Below, piece after piece: positions 9,914 to 19,230 of a DNA stretch of 64,000 nt; within the stretch, counting starts at the first letter, position 1; every line of letters starts with the position of its first letter. Location: positions 3,596,001-3,660,000 of the forward strand of contig OX589616.1 of NCBI GenBank assembly GCA_951329385.1. The letters are read 5' to 3'. The translations under genes were made by a program, and so were the position numbers. The notes beneath the pieces were generated by a model, which was not told where the DNA came from, made no database searches, and worked only from the letters and a program-made list of their open reading frames with translations. Source of the DNA: Polia nebulosa. Lineage: Eukaryota > Arthropoda > Insecta > Lepidoptera > Noctuidae.

Positions 9914-10088
9914 AGAGAGTACATTTATTTTAATTTTTTAAAAGATATTTGTTTATTAATTTCAATGAAAATATTAACAGTAAACAGTAAAATTTCATAC
10001 ATGGCTAAAATTATTATAGTAAACATTGTGTAAACAGAGTATTTTAGCGTAGTCTATTATTATTACAGATTATAAAGTAAGTACACCT

Positions 10089-10505
10089 TTTTGTTTGTGG
10101 GTTGGGTAATCATCCAATGACATCTCCCGCTCTAGGGTGGAGCGGGAGGGCGTGTCAGACTCTTACTGACTAAAATCCACCCCTGGTTCTTCCCTGCCCT
10201 GAATGCCCATGGGCGAGGTAACTCTGTTTCGAATATATCCTCAACCCCTGGGCAGGCATCGGCCATGACGGGCTCCGTCATGGTTGTATACAACTCTTTG
10301 AGGCGCGCGTTATATATTCGCGTAATACTACGCGCCGTCGACTCTCGGGCCTGGAGCTGATCGGACGGCGAGCTACCCACTACTCGCCGTCCGCAGGCCC
10401 GGGTCTACGGTGGCCGGAGATCGTCTCGCGGCGCCGGAAGCCCCAGGCGTCTCCTGCGGCGGCTGCTGCTGCGGGGGTGAGGGCGACTCTGTTGTTGAGC
10501 CTCCT
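10089..10505 (-). mobile_element. LINE-1 copy reaching into the ORF end
   Basis: A T-rich start is followed by the diagnostic 3' UTR and the hairpin (10351-10394 region). It then runs upstream through gtctacggtggccggagatc towards the ORF. The left TSD taaagtaagtacacct is at 10073-10088. The right TSD starts at 10506 (taaagtaagtac) and is itself split by the solo LTR, resuming as gtacacct at 10881. Confidence 0.85.
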
Positions 10506-10517
10506 TAAAGTAAGTAC

Positions 10518-10880
10518 TGTGACAACCTTATGTTGGCGGCCGTATGTTGCCGACTGGCAGGTTAGAAGTTTCTAGAAACTCTTGGAAAGCCGTTTGAAAT
10601 TAGTTTAGAATAAATGATAGGCTTGACGTTTGTGTCAGTTAGAGAGAAGTAGGGTTCCGCGAGCCCGTCCAAGAGGGCAGATATGTGTTTTCCATATTAT
10701 TCTGAATATAGTTAATTGAAGTCGCCCTCAGCTATTTAAATTATCCGCCCGTAGACAGATCCCTTACATACAGTCCTCTCGCACCGAGGCTACGAGTTGC
10801 AGAGCTACGTGACGCCCCCGAGAACGTCGAAGTGCTTCTAAGAAGCCCTGCAGCCCATATCTGGAGCTGGGGTTCTTACA
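10518..10880. mobile_element. Solo LTR of a retrotransposon
   Basis: The 363-bp unit begins tgtgacaaccttatg and ends ggttcttaca, giving the TG...CA ends of an LTR with TGT...ACA terminal symmetry. It is flanked by the 4-bp TSD gtac (10514-10517, 10881-10884). A tagaataaatg string could serve as a polyadenylation signal. No internal retroviral region is present, so it is a solo LTR from recombination. The family is unknown. Confidence 0.7.
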
Positions 10881-10947
10881 GTACACCTACATGAAATAGA
10901 GTACAATACTCTATTTTTAGAGTACGGCTGGCAACCCTACTTCCACG

Positions 10948-11741
10948 CCGCGAAAGAGCTGAAAATGATTGAAACCAATCAAGCACAGTCAACTCTGAGT
11001 TTTTTATCAGTGCAATACATGATTATTCCGCATATTACAGCTGGCAGTGCGCCAGACAGCTCCGTCTGTCGGGTATCATAACATTCATAACATATCGGCA
11101 TTTTTAATTAAAAGCCCTTGTTTGTAGCCCTTCAGTTGCAGCTGGGTTTGTGTACGAGAGTTTTTGAATACATTTTAATTCTGATCATTGAGGAATGAGA
11201 AACATGCTGTAGAGACGAATGATTAGAGAATACATGTGTATACCCGTGTACTTATGTAACGCACGTAAGAAGTTATACTTTTTTGGCGTAACAAGATAAA
11301 AAACCAAACTGTCACAAAGTCTACAAAAGGAAAACAATCATTCGTCATGAACCACAGACTATAGCTTACTTCAGGGTGTCGGTTTTTTGTGACGGTGTGC
11401 GCGAGCATCGTAAAAATTTACTCTCATCATTTTTCCCTAATGCGCCAAAAGAAGTATAACTTCAAAAATATAGCTACATTCTTCGCCAAGTGTCATAAAC
11501 TACTTATATCTGTGGACTAGGGCCACCAGAGCACAACCACGAAAAAGCTAGTCAAACATACGAAGCTTTGCCTATTATTATCAAAATAATTCAACGTAGG
11601 TACTACGCAATAAGGGTACGGAAGTCAGGACCAATTTGATGTACTCTCGGAACCCTCAGAGGAACGAGAGGTCACGTGTAATAAAGGTTACTAGTCCTTG
11701 AACCCACTTACATGTATTAAGAAATAAATATGTATATATAA
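10948..11741. other. No recognised gene
   Basis: The first bases continue the target of MITE-6 (ccgcgaaagagctgaaaatg). The rest is unique-looking. A frame of 61 codons on the minus strand near 11223-11408 has no family resemblance. Confidence 0.35.
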
Positions 11742-12232
11742 CTAGCCCCTGCCAGCAGCTTCGCCCGCGTGGAATTAGTACTTCGCCCGTTATATACTTT
11801 CAACCCCTTTTTTTTGGGGTTGGAAAATCATCCAATGACTTGTTCTAAAAACCCACCACTGTTCCTTTCCTGCCCTGAGTGTCCAAAGGCGCGGTAACTC
11901 TGTTTCGAATTTATCCACAACCACTGGGCAGGCATCGGCCATGACGGGCCCCGTCATGTATTGTTGACAAATCTTTGAGGCGCGCCTGGAACACCACGCG
12001 CCGTAGACTCTCGCGCCTGGTGCTGATCGGATGGCGAGCTACCCACTACTCGCCGTCCGTAGGCCCGGAGTTTTTCACCCCCTTAAGGGTTGAATTTCGA
12101 AAAACCCTTTCTCAGTGGACACCTTCTCTTCACAAAGAACACACCCTCAAAATTTCATGTCTCTAGGACCAGCGGTTTAGGCTGTGTGTTGATATATATG
12201 AGTCAGTCAGTCAGGACTTTGAATTTTATATA
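11742..12232 (+). repeat. REP-1 long form split by LINE-1
   Basis: It starts taactagcccctgccagcag and cttcgcccgcgtgg, and breaks at about 11813. It resumes at 12069 with tttttcacccccttaaggg and ends with ggaccagcggtttaggctgt and the gtcagtcagtcagg tail. Confidence 0.7.
11813..12068 (-). mobile_element. LINE-1 5'-truncated copy in REP-1
   Basis: 3' UTR signature with the bracketed tract cttgttctaaaaacccacc partly deleted. Its 5' end is 9 nt past the hairpin whose right arm ends at 12059. Confidence 0.75.
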
Positions 12233-12317
12233 TACAGAAGAGGGGAGTGAACATATACACTCATATAGTAGAACAATATCAATCGTGTTGATTATTCAAA
12301 AGAGTCACCGCGGACCT

Positions 12318-12436
12318 GGTGAAACGCAAGGGCAACTGAAGGAACATGAGTGTGTTTTAGTCAGTAAGAGTCTGACACGCCCTCCAGCTCCACACAGAGC
12401 GGGAGAAATCATCTGACTATCAACCCTCAAAAAAAA
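12318..12436 (+). mobile_element. LINE-1 3' end, sense, with A tail
   Basis: It reads ctgaaggaacatgagtg, tagtcagtaagagtctgaca and cgccctccagctccacacag and ends in an A run just before SINE-1a. Confidence 0.75.
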
Positions 12437-12990
12437 AACCGGTCAAGTGCGAGTCGGACACGCGCACGAAGGGTTCTTCATCGTTCATCTATAAAAACGG
12501 CAAAAAATCACGTTTGTTGTATGGGAGCCACCTTAAATCTTTATTTACAACGACGAAACACTATATTAATTGTATTGTGTTTATTTTTATTTAAAACAGC
12601 AACATCTTTTGACTTGTGCCACCACTTTATCATAGGAATGTAGTGAACTCGCTTCCAACTTTGTTGACGATGATCATGCTTTGTTTTTTGCTTTTTGTTT
12701 TTCTTCTACCCGCACTGATATAATATAATTAGTAAGATTTAATGTTCTCATGTAAGTGACGACTGTCTTAATGAGAATAAAGTTCTATAAACCGAATCTT
12801 TATTTTATTCTGTTTTTTAGTATTTGTTTTTATAGCGGCAACAGAAATACATCATCTGTGAAAATTTCAACGGTCTAACTATCACGGTTCATGAGATACA
12901 GCCTGGTGACGGACGGACAGACAGACGGACGGACAGCGGAATCTTAGTAATAGGGTCCCGTTTTACCCTTTGGATACTGAACCCTAAAAA
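12437..12990 (+). mobile_element. SINE-1a split by a 249-bp insertion
   Basis: The head is ccggtcaagtgcgagtcgga with agggttctt. It resumes at about 12795 with ctttattttattctgttttt and continues to gggtcccgttttaccctttg and the gaaccctaaaaa end. The interruption at 12546-12794 is flanked by aatctttatt on both sides. Confidence 0.8.
12546..12794 (+). mobile_element. Insert U in SINE-1a, 10-bp TSD
   Basis: It is bounded by the perfect duplication aatctttatt (12536-12545, 12795-12804). It carries no TIR. It ends gagaataaagttctataaac, which contains an aataaa hexamer about 15 bases from the end. This resembles the 3' end of a transcript captured without a long poly-A. The source is unrecognised. 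Confidence 0.55.
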
Positions 12991-13012
12991 AGAGGTCTAT
13001 ATTAGACTCAAG

Positions 13013-13255
13013 CGAAAGAAAGAAAAAACATTTATTTGCCACAGATAGAGGCACACACAACAATAAATAAAAACTTAATCATTTAAAAAGAAATAAAAAA
13101 GAAAACAAAAGTAGGTAGCAAAAAAGATAAGATAAACAAAAAGTGTGCGCCCCACGGCTGCGCCAAATAGGTCCAGTTCAGCATACAAAGCCAGACAGCT
13201 AGTGCCTGACGCTGGTTTTCAACAGGACCAGAGAGTTGTATGTCACGGACGTAAA
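13013..13255 (-). mobile_element. LINE-6 3' region
   Basis: On the minus strand the block with ccagcgtcaggcactagctg and atttggcgcagccgtggggc is followed by an A/T-rich stretch. It finishes tctgtggcaaataaatgttt and ttctttctttcg, a LINE-like tail. Its translation has no recognised domain. Confidence 0.5.
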
Positions 13256-13293
13256 TCACTTTTATGTAATAGTGTGTATGTATAGATAAATAG

Positions 13294-13337
13294 CACATTC
13301 GTTTTTTATTACATTATTGTAATAAAAAACGAATGTG
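13294..13337. repeat. Perfect 20-bp-arm palindrome
   Basis: Arms cacattcgttttttattaca and its exact complement are separated by 4 bases (ttat). There are no flanking TSDs. Confidence 0.7.
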
Positions 13338-13395
13338 TATAATATAAAATAGCGTGAAATTAAAATAAAACAAAAAATAAATAAAATTAATAATA

Positions 13396-13634
13396 GTGGA
13401 AGTAAAGTGCGGAGCTACGTCAGAAACAATGCCTCTCTTATTATGCCCTGTGTATCTGTGATCAACACCTTCGCTTTGAAAGATCTTTACGAGGCAAACG
13501 CTATCAACGTGGCCGATTTATCTGTTGGCTTGATGAACTGCCACCTTGACCTGCCCTTCACATCACCTGCCTTACAAGTGATCATGGCCCCAGTTTGGCA
13601 GAACCATGTGTTTGCTGCACAAATCAATCAGTAG
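13396..13634 (+). CDS. Unassigned coding-like ORF or exon remnant
   Basis: An open frame of about 75 codons ends at tag 13632-13634. It has balanced codon usage, unlike the AT-rich surroundings, and an ordinary amino-acid mix (for example ALKDLYEANAINVADLSVGL). There is no upstream ATG; in-frame Met occurs only inside, so it would have to be an exon or a decayed pseudogene. An ag at 13395-13396 lacks a pyrimidine tract. No protein family is recognised. A tail with aataaac occurs near 13780. Confidence 0.25.
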
Positions 13635-14189
13635 CCACAAGCCATTTGCTCAAGAGCCCCTCAAAAGCATAAAATATGTTCAGAAAGATCTTCATCATTC
13701 ACTCAATGTAAATGCCAGCTTTTGGCAAGCTTCCAATGTTGAATTAAACACTTGAACTTAAGTTTTAAATATAGGCCTAATAAACAATGTGAAAATAGTA
13801 TATCAGTCATGAATTTAAATGCATCTGATTGAGTACATTTGAGGTGCATCAAAATAACACGAGTAGTGTTGTTTCAGCTCTACGCCCTGGACAATCTGCA
13901 ATTCCCCACCCCATTTTTTAAGGAAACAAATTCACCTGGCACCCTGAAAAATATACATACCTTTACTACGGTCGTAATCATAAGTAAAATTACGTAAAAA
14001 GGAATACTTTTCCAACTTTTTCTAACATAAATTGATTACTCCATAATTTCCCTGAGGGTAACTGAATTTATAAAACAGAAGATCAACTGAAAGTATTAAG
14101 TTTGTTTTATTAAACTTGTATTCCTTAGATTTTAGCTAAGGGTAAAACTCAGAAAATATTTCGGGCGGCTACTCAAAATTTTCTCATAT
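13635..14189. other. No recognised gene
   Basis: AT-rich sequence with no block shared elsewhere in the window. It might be the 3' flank of the coding-like frame that ends at 13634. Confidence 0.3.
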
Positions 14190-14815
14190 AAAACCCGATT
14201 GCCGACGTAGCTCAAAAATCTGCAAGACTGAAGTGGGAATGGGCAAGTCATGTCTGTCAGACGCCGTCAAAGCTGTGGGTCCGTATATCGCAAGACTGGA
14301 TCCCTTTTTTATATTTTTGTGGGTTGGAACACCATCCAATGACTTCTCCCGCTCTGGGTGGAGCGGGAGGGATAGTCAGACTTTTACTGACTAAAACCCA
14401 CCCCTGTTCCTTCAGTTGCCTCTATGCCAAGGGCCGCGGTAACTCTATTTCAAATTTATCCGCGACCCCAGGCGAGGCATCGGTCCTGCCGGCTAGCTGC
14501 TGACATAGGCGTGAGGGCGTTGAGTCTCCCTCACGCGTTCCGCCTCCTCCATCGCGAGCATTACTGCTTCGTAGAAGGAGGCGACTGCTTCCCATTCCCT
14601 CTCGCTCCGTACCATGGCCTGGACCAGCGCCGGGCACGAGAGGTCACTGCCACCAATTGCCTCCACGAGGAAAGACTGGAGCATTGACACAGTTAGATGG
14701 GGTCGCGGCAGACTGAGAAGAGGCGGGGCGCCTTGGATGGCTTCCTGGCGAATTGGCGTGAAGAAGCACAGCTAAGAGAGAAGTGGAAAGAATGGGGGAA
14801 GACCCCGGAGTAGGA
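14190..14815 (+). pseudogene. LINE-5 (RTE-like) C-terminal fragment split by LINE-1
   Basis: Before the break it encodes DVAQKSARLKWEWASHV. After 14681 it encodes DGFLANWREEAQLREKWKEW, which I associate with the C-terminal tail of RTE-like LINE proteins. Similar tails are at 18365 and 18935. A (ata/taa)n tract at 14818-14835 follows, as a LINE tail would. It is frameshifted between the parts, hence dead. Confidence 0.6.
14301..14671 (-). mobile_element. LINE-1 copy with ORF C-terminus, 9-bp TSD
   Basis: It is flanked by aagactgga (14292-14300 and 14672-14680). The minus strand encodes LVEAIGGSDLSCPALVQAMV, then RSEREWEAVASFYEAVMLAM, then EEAERVRETQRP, before the 3' UTR. This resembles the C-terminus of R1-like LINE proteins. 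The hairpin segment is deleted here. Confidence 0.8.
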
Positions 14816-15299
14816 TAGATAATAATAATAATTTATCATTTATTCTCTCTTCACAAAGCTGCCTTAAAGCTAAGTACCAAAAAAAATGTCTCAGCTGTAA
14901 TTCCACCCTTCTGAGAGACTGGTGCCTGATATAAGTTTTTGGGAAAAACCTGTGTTACAGGTCACCAGGCCCATTCCGCGGCTAGAATTAGCTTTTACAG
15001 AGATACCGTGCAAGAGTCGAAGATAAATAATGTGCATAGCAAAAAAAAAAAAAATTAAAGAAGAGTAAAATAATATGCTTAAACAAAAAAAGAAAAATAA
15101 ATAACAATAAAACACAATTTAAAAAAAATAAATAATAAAATACCTACCTATAATTCTGCAGAAGTTTTGAGTCATGTTATGAGACGATGTGTGAGTGAGT
15201 GTTTATCTTGTGTGAAGTGTTAGACTAGTAGGAGATGTATGTGAGTAATTCAGATAGATCAATCTTACTAAAAAAAAAACGATAACATTTTACTGGACC
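14816..15299. other. Possible LINE 3' UTR remnant, otherwise nothing
   Basis: The block aacctgtgttacaggtcacc and an A run at 15040-15054 suggest an old retroelement 3' end. No second copy is in the window to confirm this. Confidence 0.3.
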
Positions 15300-15410
15300 C
15301 GGGAACCAAACACAACTCACGATCGTGCAACGTTTGCGGCCCCAAGACCAACATGACAGTTTCTGCCTATCCCTTCAAGAATACAGCCGTGATTTTAGTC
15401 TCGAGAGTGT
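15300..15410 (-). mobile_element. SINE-7 3' end, reversed
   Basis: The block tttctgcctatcccttcaag followed by aatacagccgtga is a familiar SINE end. It recurs at 15857-15905. The tRNA-like part is degenerate. Confidence 0.45.
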
Positions 15411-15427
15411 GAACAGCACCCTTACAA

Positions 15428-15540
15428 ACGCACAGGTAACTGAAGGAACATGGGTGGGTATTTAGTCAGTAAGAGTCTGACTGGCTCTCCTGCTACACCT
15501 AGAGCGGGCAGTCATTTGATGATTGTCCAAAATCAATAAA
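15428..15540 (+). mobile_element. LINE-1 3' end, sense
   Basis: It runs from aaggaacatgggtgggt through tttagtcagtaagagtctga to ggatgattg-like sequence (here tgatgattgtcc) and an A-rich end. Confidence 0.7.
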
Positions 15541-15849
15541 AAATTGCAAAATAACTTTAATTTCGGATTTTCGGATTAACTTTAATACCTTTAAGTCGGT
15601 GTCTGTATTTTGTTTCTTCGTTATTTGGCATCGACTTCCGAAATTAAAGTTATTTTGAATTTGTTTATGTTGATTTTTTCAAAAAGTGCTAAATCAATTT
15701 CGATAAAATTTATATGGGACCACCTCTGAAGTATGACCTACCAAAAAAAGAAGAATCATCAAAATCTATTAACAAATGGCGGATAAATCGCGTAGCATAC
15801 ATAAAAAAAACAAAGACGAATTGAGAACCTCCTTGGAAGTCGGTTAAAA
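15541..15849 (-). mobile_element. HP-1 copy, reversed
   Basis: The terminal hairpin with ataactttaatttcgga is at its left, then atatgggaccacctctgaag. The right end is aattgagaacctcc and ttggaagtcggttaaaa. Confidence 0.65.
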
Positions 15850-15856
15850 GAAAGAA

Positions 15857-15915
15857 GCAGTTTCTGCCTATCCCTTCAAGAACACAGTCGTGATACTATG
15901 ATACATAATATCACG
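15857..15915 (-). mobile_element. SINE-7 end, second copy
   Basis: It repeats cagtttctgcctatcccttc and aagaacacagtcgtgata just past HP-1. The two copies bracket 15410-15857. Confidence 0.45.
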
Positions 15916-16235
15916 GAGTTAATAATGTTATAAAGAGACATATCTCCACACACACGTTTCTAAGCAAGAATAATTGCTCAAAAAGAACATTCTCCCTCAC
16001 TAACCGTAATTAATTACGAGAAACCTTAGCATCAAAAGAAAGTGAAAACCATTTACATCAAACTTGGGTCTTGTCTTTTATTGGATCTCCCAGACTGAGT
16101 ATATACATTATACATAGCGAAGCATATAATACTAGTCTGGTAGCCAAGGTGAATGTCTCCTCAGTCAATGCACTCAGACGAAGTATATTTTACTAACCAA
16201 TTTGTATAGAAAAGACGAGATTTTGCAGTCAAGCT
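15916..16235. other. No recognised gene
   Basis: Only a short imperfect palindrome around tatacattatacatag and agtctggtagcc is notable. Confidence 0.3.
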
Positions 16236-16325
16236 TCTTGGGAAAAGGTTACTTCTAGGCAAGCGAGCTCCATCGTCGACCACATCATCGCTTACCATCA
16301 GGTGATATAGTGATCGAACGCTATC
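16236..16325 (+). mobile_element. LINE-3 3' end fragment
   Basis: It reads ggttacttctaggcaagcg, then ccatcgtcgaccacatcatc and gcttaccatcaggtgatata, the diagnostic LINE-3 3' end. Confidence 0.7.
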
Positions 16326-16337
16326 CCATCTCTACAT

Positions 16338-16496
16338 AGTATAAATCTAAGTGGCTTTCCGCGTCTGTCTGTTTGTCCGCTAACTCCTCCTAAACTACGT
16401 AATGGATTTTAATGCTGTTTTCACTAAAAGAAAGAGCGATAAATGAGGAAGGTTTGTGTGTATAATTTGTACCCGTGCGGAGCCAGGATGGGTCAC
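16338..16496 (+). repeat. REP-2 copy 1
   Basis: It is an inverse match to 32106-32277, sharing cgctaactcctcctaaac, tgtgtgtataatttgtaccc and gtgcggagcc. It resembles REP-1 in style but is a separate sequence. Confidence 0.55.
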
Positions 16497-16666
16497 TAAT
16501 CAATTATAAATGAGACCATTTCGGAATAAAACCCTTTCGAACAAAAAAATAATTTTGCAAATCCGTCTCATAAATGACGGAGAACTTATGTCCGAAATTA
16601 AATAAAAAAAAAAAATACAAACATCCGAATTGATAAACCTCCTCCTTTATGAAGTCGGTTAAAAAT
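16497..16666 (-). mobile_element. HP-1 fragment, reversed
   Basis: It contains gaccatttcggaataaaacc, ttttgcaaatccgtc, acatccgaattgataa and aagtcggttaaaa at the end, without the hairpin. Confidence 0.65.
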
Positions 16667-16667
16667 C

Positions 16668-16817
16668 AGATAATTATCAATATTTTGGTATTTGTTAGTA
16701 AATTAAACGTAATAATATTCATTATCACCTTTCAAGTTCATAGGTCAATGGGAAGTTAAAAAAAAAACTGGAACAAAAGGGGCTCCGTTTGGACCCTTCA
16801 GGTACGGAATCTTGAAA
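16668..16817 (+). mobile_element. SINE-1b 3' part
   Basis: It reads ttttggtatttgttagtaaa, tcaatgggaagttaaa and ggggctccgtttggaccctt, and ends ggtacggaatctt. Confidence 0.6.
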
Positions 16818-16869
16818 AGAACCCAACAGAGGGACGTTCTTCTAAATACACTCGTTCTAGGGTAGACCT

Positions 16870-16987
16870 CATCAGAAGGGCCAATCAATCTGCCTACCCT
16901 TTTCTCAACTATTGGATCAACCCCATAGTCCAGTCTAATCGGATGCAGCTCTGAATACCAGTATTTATACATGAAGCGACTACATAC
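16870..16987 (-). mobile_element. SINE-2 3' part, reversed
   Basis: It holds atctgcctacccttttctc, cagtctaatcggatgcagct and gaataccagtattta. Confidence 0.65.
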
Positions 16988-17534
16988 ATGACAAGGCTCA
17001 TACACGATTTAAAAAAAATACATTCCACATTAGAGATTTTTCAGAAAATTGAAGGAAGTACTACCCACCATGCCTTATTCTGCTGCAAAGCAGCGTTGCT
17101 ATCTTCCAGTTAGAAAGGTATGGATACAGGTGTAATTAGAGACTCGTAAAACGTTTCAACTTTGTCTCTGAAATGACAACGACTTTTGTAGTCCATGGCC
17201 AGCGATATATTTTCTATCAGGCCCACTGTTACAGAACAGCCGATTTGAGTCAGTAAGAGTCTGACAGACTCCTCTGCCCGAGCAGAGGACTTCAATAAAA
17301 ATTTCGATAGGCTCAAGTTTCCCTTCGATTGGATTTGTCATTAGTCTTCCAAGAACATTTTATTCCAGTATTCCGCAATTCAAGTAAACCGCCACAAGTC
17401 TGCTCACCCCCTCACCACAGCGCAGCATACAAAACAGAGGTAACATTACAGAGGGATTGCATTTTCTTACTCCATTTTGTAACCGTATCACATACGGTTA
17501 GATAAAACGGGTAATATTGTGATTCTTATCATGT
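16988..17534. other. No recognised gene; small LINE-1 trace
   Basis: Only the motif gagtcagtaagagtctgaca at about 17246 recalls the LINE-1 3' UTR. Short overlapping frames on the minus strand have no family resemblance. Confidence 0.35.
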
Positions 17535-17665
17535 ACATCTTTAATATTATAAATGCGAAAATTTGGAAGAGTGGATGGATGAATGGATGTTTTACTCAAT
17601 CACGCCAGAACTGCTGAAAGGATCGGGATGTTTGGCACAGAGATAGATTATAGTCTGGAATTGAG
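17535..17665 (-). repeat. REP-1 fragment, reversed
   Basis: It reads atattataaatgcgaaaatt, tcaatcacgccagaactgct and ggcacagagatagattatag. Confidence 0.65.
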
Positions 17666-17701
17666 TACTTTGATGACCGAGCTTTACTCGGTTTTTACAC
17701 G

Positions 17702-18008
17702 GTTTTTTTTTTTGGGTGAGAAATCATGCAATGTCATCTCCCGCTCTGGGTGGAGCAGGAGGGCGTGTCAGACTCTTACTGACTAAAACCCACACCCCTG
17801 TTCCTCCCCTGGCCTGAGTGCCCAGGGGCACGGTAACTCTGTTTCGAATTTATCCACAACCCCTGGGCAGGCATCGGCCATGACGGGCCCCGTCATATTT
17901 TGCTGACAACTCTTTGAGGCGCGCGTGGAACACTACGCGCCGTCGACTCTCGGGCCTGGTGCTGATCGGACGGCGAGCTACCCATTACTCGCCGTCCGCA
18001 GGCCCGGG
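17702..18008 (-). mobile_element. LINE-1 5'-truncated copy
   Basis: A T run at 17703-17715 (poly-A tail on the minus strand) is followed by the full 3' UTR. The hairpin arms end at 17998 and the copy stops 10 nt later. Confidence 0.8.
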
Positions 18009-18287
18009 GAGTAGCAGTGATTGGGAATAGTTTGCCGGACTTGTCCCAATTTTTCTCCTTTGACTCTGGATCGAGTGAAAACATAAGTCGACTTGGTTTT
18101 TGCTCAGCAGTTCAGCGTACTCCACAACTGTGTGTATTTCGTAATCCACATAGAAATAATTTGCTTTATATACGACGTAACATCGTCTGTACTGTATTAT
18201 AGAGATTTATCTCCGTTCACACTCAGTACTTACGTGTGAAATGTGTGAATTACTCGCTTTGTGCTTTATCTTCAAATAACTTCATTG

Positions 18288-18660
18288 TCTCTTTGGTCTA
18301 ATGGTTAAAAGCGTGACTACTGAGCGTGAGGTCTTGGGTTGGATCCACTCGATGTAATTTGACGTTGGGATGGCTTCCTGACGAATTGGCTTGAAGAAGC
18401 ACAGCTTTATAATATTATAATCTTCCTTCACGTTTGACCACTATCTCACCTGATGGTAAGCGATGATGTGGTCGACGATGGAGCACGCGTGCCTAGAAGT
18501 AACCTATTCACTCTTGACTTAAAGACTCCCAGGTTGTAGCTGTCAGGTAACACAGACTCTGTTAGTTAGCTACCTAGCAGAGCTCTGCTAGTTTAGAGAG
18601 AAATGGAAGAAATGCGCGGAGGCCTTTGCCCAGGAGTGGGACAGGACAGTTCAGGATAAC
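18288..18660 (+). mobile_element. SINE-6 with tRNA-like head, split by LINE-3
   Basis: The head tttggtctaatggttaaaag (A box) and cttgggttggatcc (B box) precede a LINE-derived tail that encodes DGFLTNWLEEAQL. After the insertion at about 18415-18590 it continues REKWKKCAEAFAQEWD. This is a tRNA-headed SINE whose tail matches LINE-5. It is not a functional tRNA gene: no acceptor stem pairs with the 5' end. Confidence 0.6.
18415..18590 (-). mobile_element. LINE-3 3' end inserted in SINE-6
   Basis: It reads cgtttgaccactatctcacc, gtaagcgatgatgtggtcga and gcacgcgtgcctagaagtaa, then the upstream part with aggttgtagctgtcaggtaa. Short gct-rich flanks occur on both sides. Confidence 0.7.
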
Positions 18661-18664
18661 CAAA

Positions 18665-18922
18665 AAAAAAAGTGGTTTCGAAAGTCCGAATGAAAAACGA
18701 AACCCTAGGATCACTCGTGTGTCTGTCTGTCCGTCCATTCCCCCCTCCACTGATCTCCGAAACCAACGAGTCTAAAATTTTGAAAAAACTACAGGAGTTA
18801 GTTCTTTACATATAGATTACAGGAAAACTTAGAAGAAGTATATAGTTTAAAAAAATACCTGAAAAAAAAATTATTTGTACGGAACCCTACGCGTGTGAGA
18901 ACGACACGCTCTTGGCCGGTTT
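18665..18922 (-). mobile_element. SINE-1c copy, reversed
   Basis: On the minus strand the head is aaaccggccaagagcgtgtc with ggttccgta. It shares with 20485-21030 the blocks ttttcctgtaatctat and ggtttcggagatcagtgg. Confidence 0.6.
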
Positions 18923-19030
18923 TAAGGACGGATTCCTCGAGAACTGGCGAGATGAAGCACAACACCGCGAGAAATGGAATGTATGGGGAGACCTTTCCCC
19001 AGGAAAACAGTTTAGGCTGATTTAAAAAAA
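18923..19030 (+). pseudogene. LINE-5 C-terminal tail fragment
   Basis: It encodes FLENWRDEAQHREKWNVWGD, like the tails at 14730 and 18365, and stops soon after. The upstream part is lost. Confidence 0.55.
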
Positions 19031-19109
19031 AAATCTCATAGTAACCCCATTGTCTGGATTTGTGTCTGGTTAGATGCAATATAATCTGCCCTTATTAACG
19101 AACTAGCCT

Positions 19110-19230
19110 ATTTTGTCCCACCGCTGGGCATATGCCTCCCACTCCTACACAACTCTGTCCTTCGCAAGTACGGGTAAAAGTCAAGCTCGTCCCGCCATCG
19201 TCGACTCGGTCTGTCGCGGAATGGGCAAAA
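19110..19230 (-). pseudogene. RTE-like LINE debris, reversed
   Basis: The string ttttgtcccaccgctgggca, followed by tatgcctccc, parallels the LINE-5c end at 56075-56100. Only a weak remnant. Confidence 0.35.

Larger units (their letters stand above)
9570..10939 (+). mobile_element. MITE-6 copy 1, hAT-like, heavily nested
   Basis: The termini are tagggttgccaac and tggcaacccta. They are flanked by a perfect 8-bp TSD, cttccacg (9562-9569 and 10940-10947). The 8-bp TSD and the TAGGG start fit the hAT superfamily (YARNG termini). Near the right end is a small palindrome, gtacaatactctatttttagag. Without its insertions (SINE-1b 9648-9913, LINE-1 10089-10505, solo LTR 10518-10880) it is short and non-coding. 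The second copy is at 35405-36434. Confidence 0.85.

Noticed and set aside
15335..15905. SINE-7 repeats at 15335 and 15857 as TSD or LTR pair
   Set aside because: They are 50-base SINE ends of different length, with a LINE-1 and an HP-1 between. Two separate SINE remnants are simpler.
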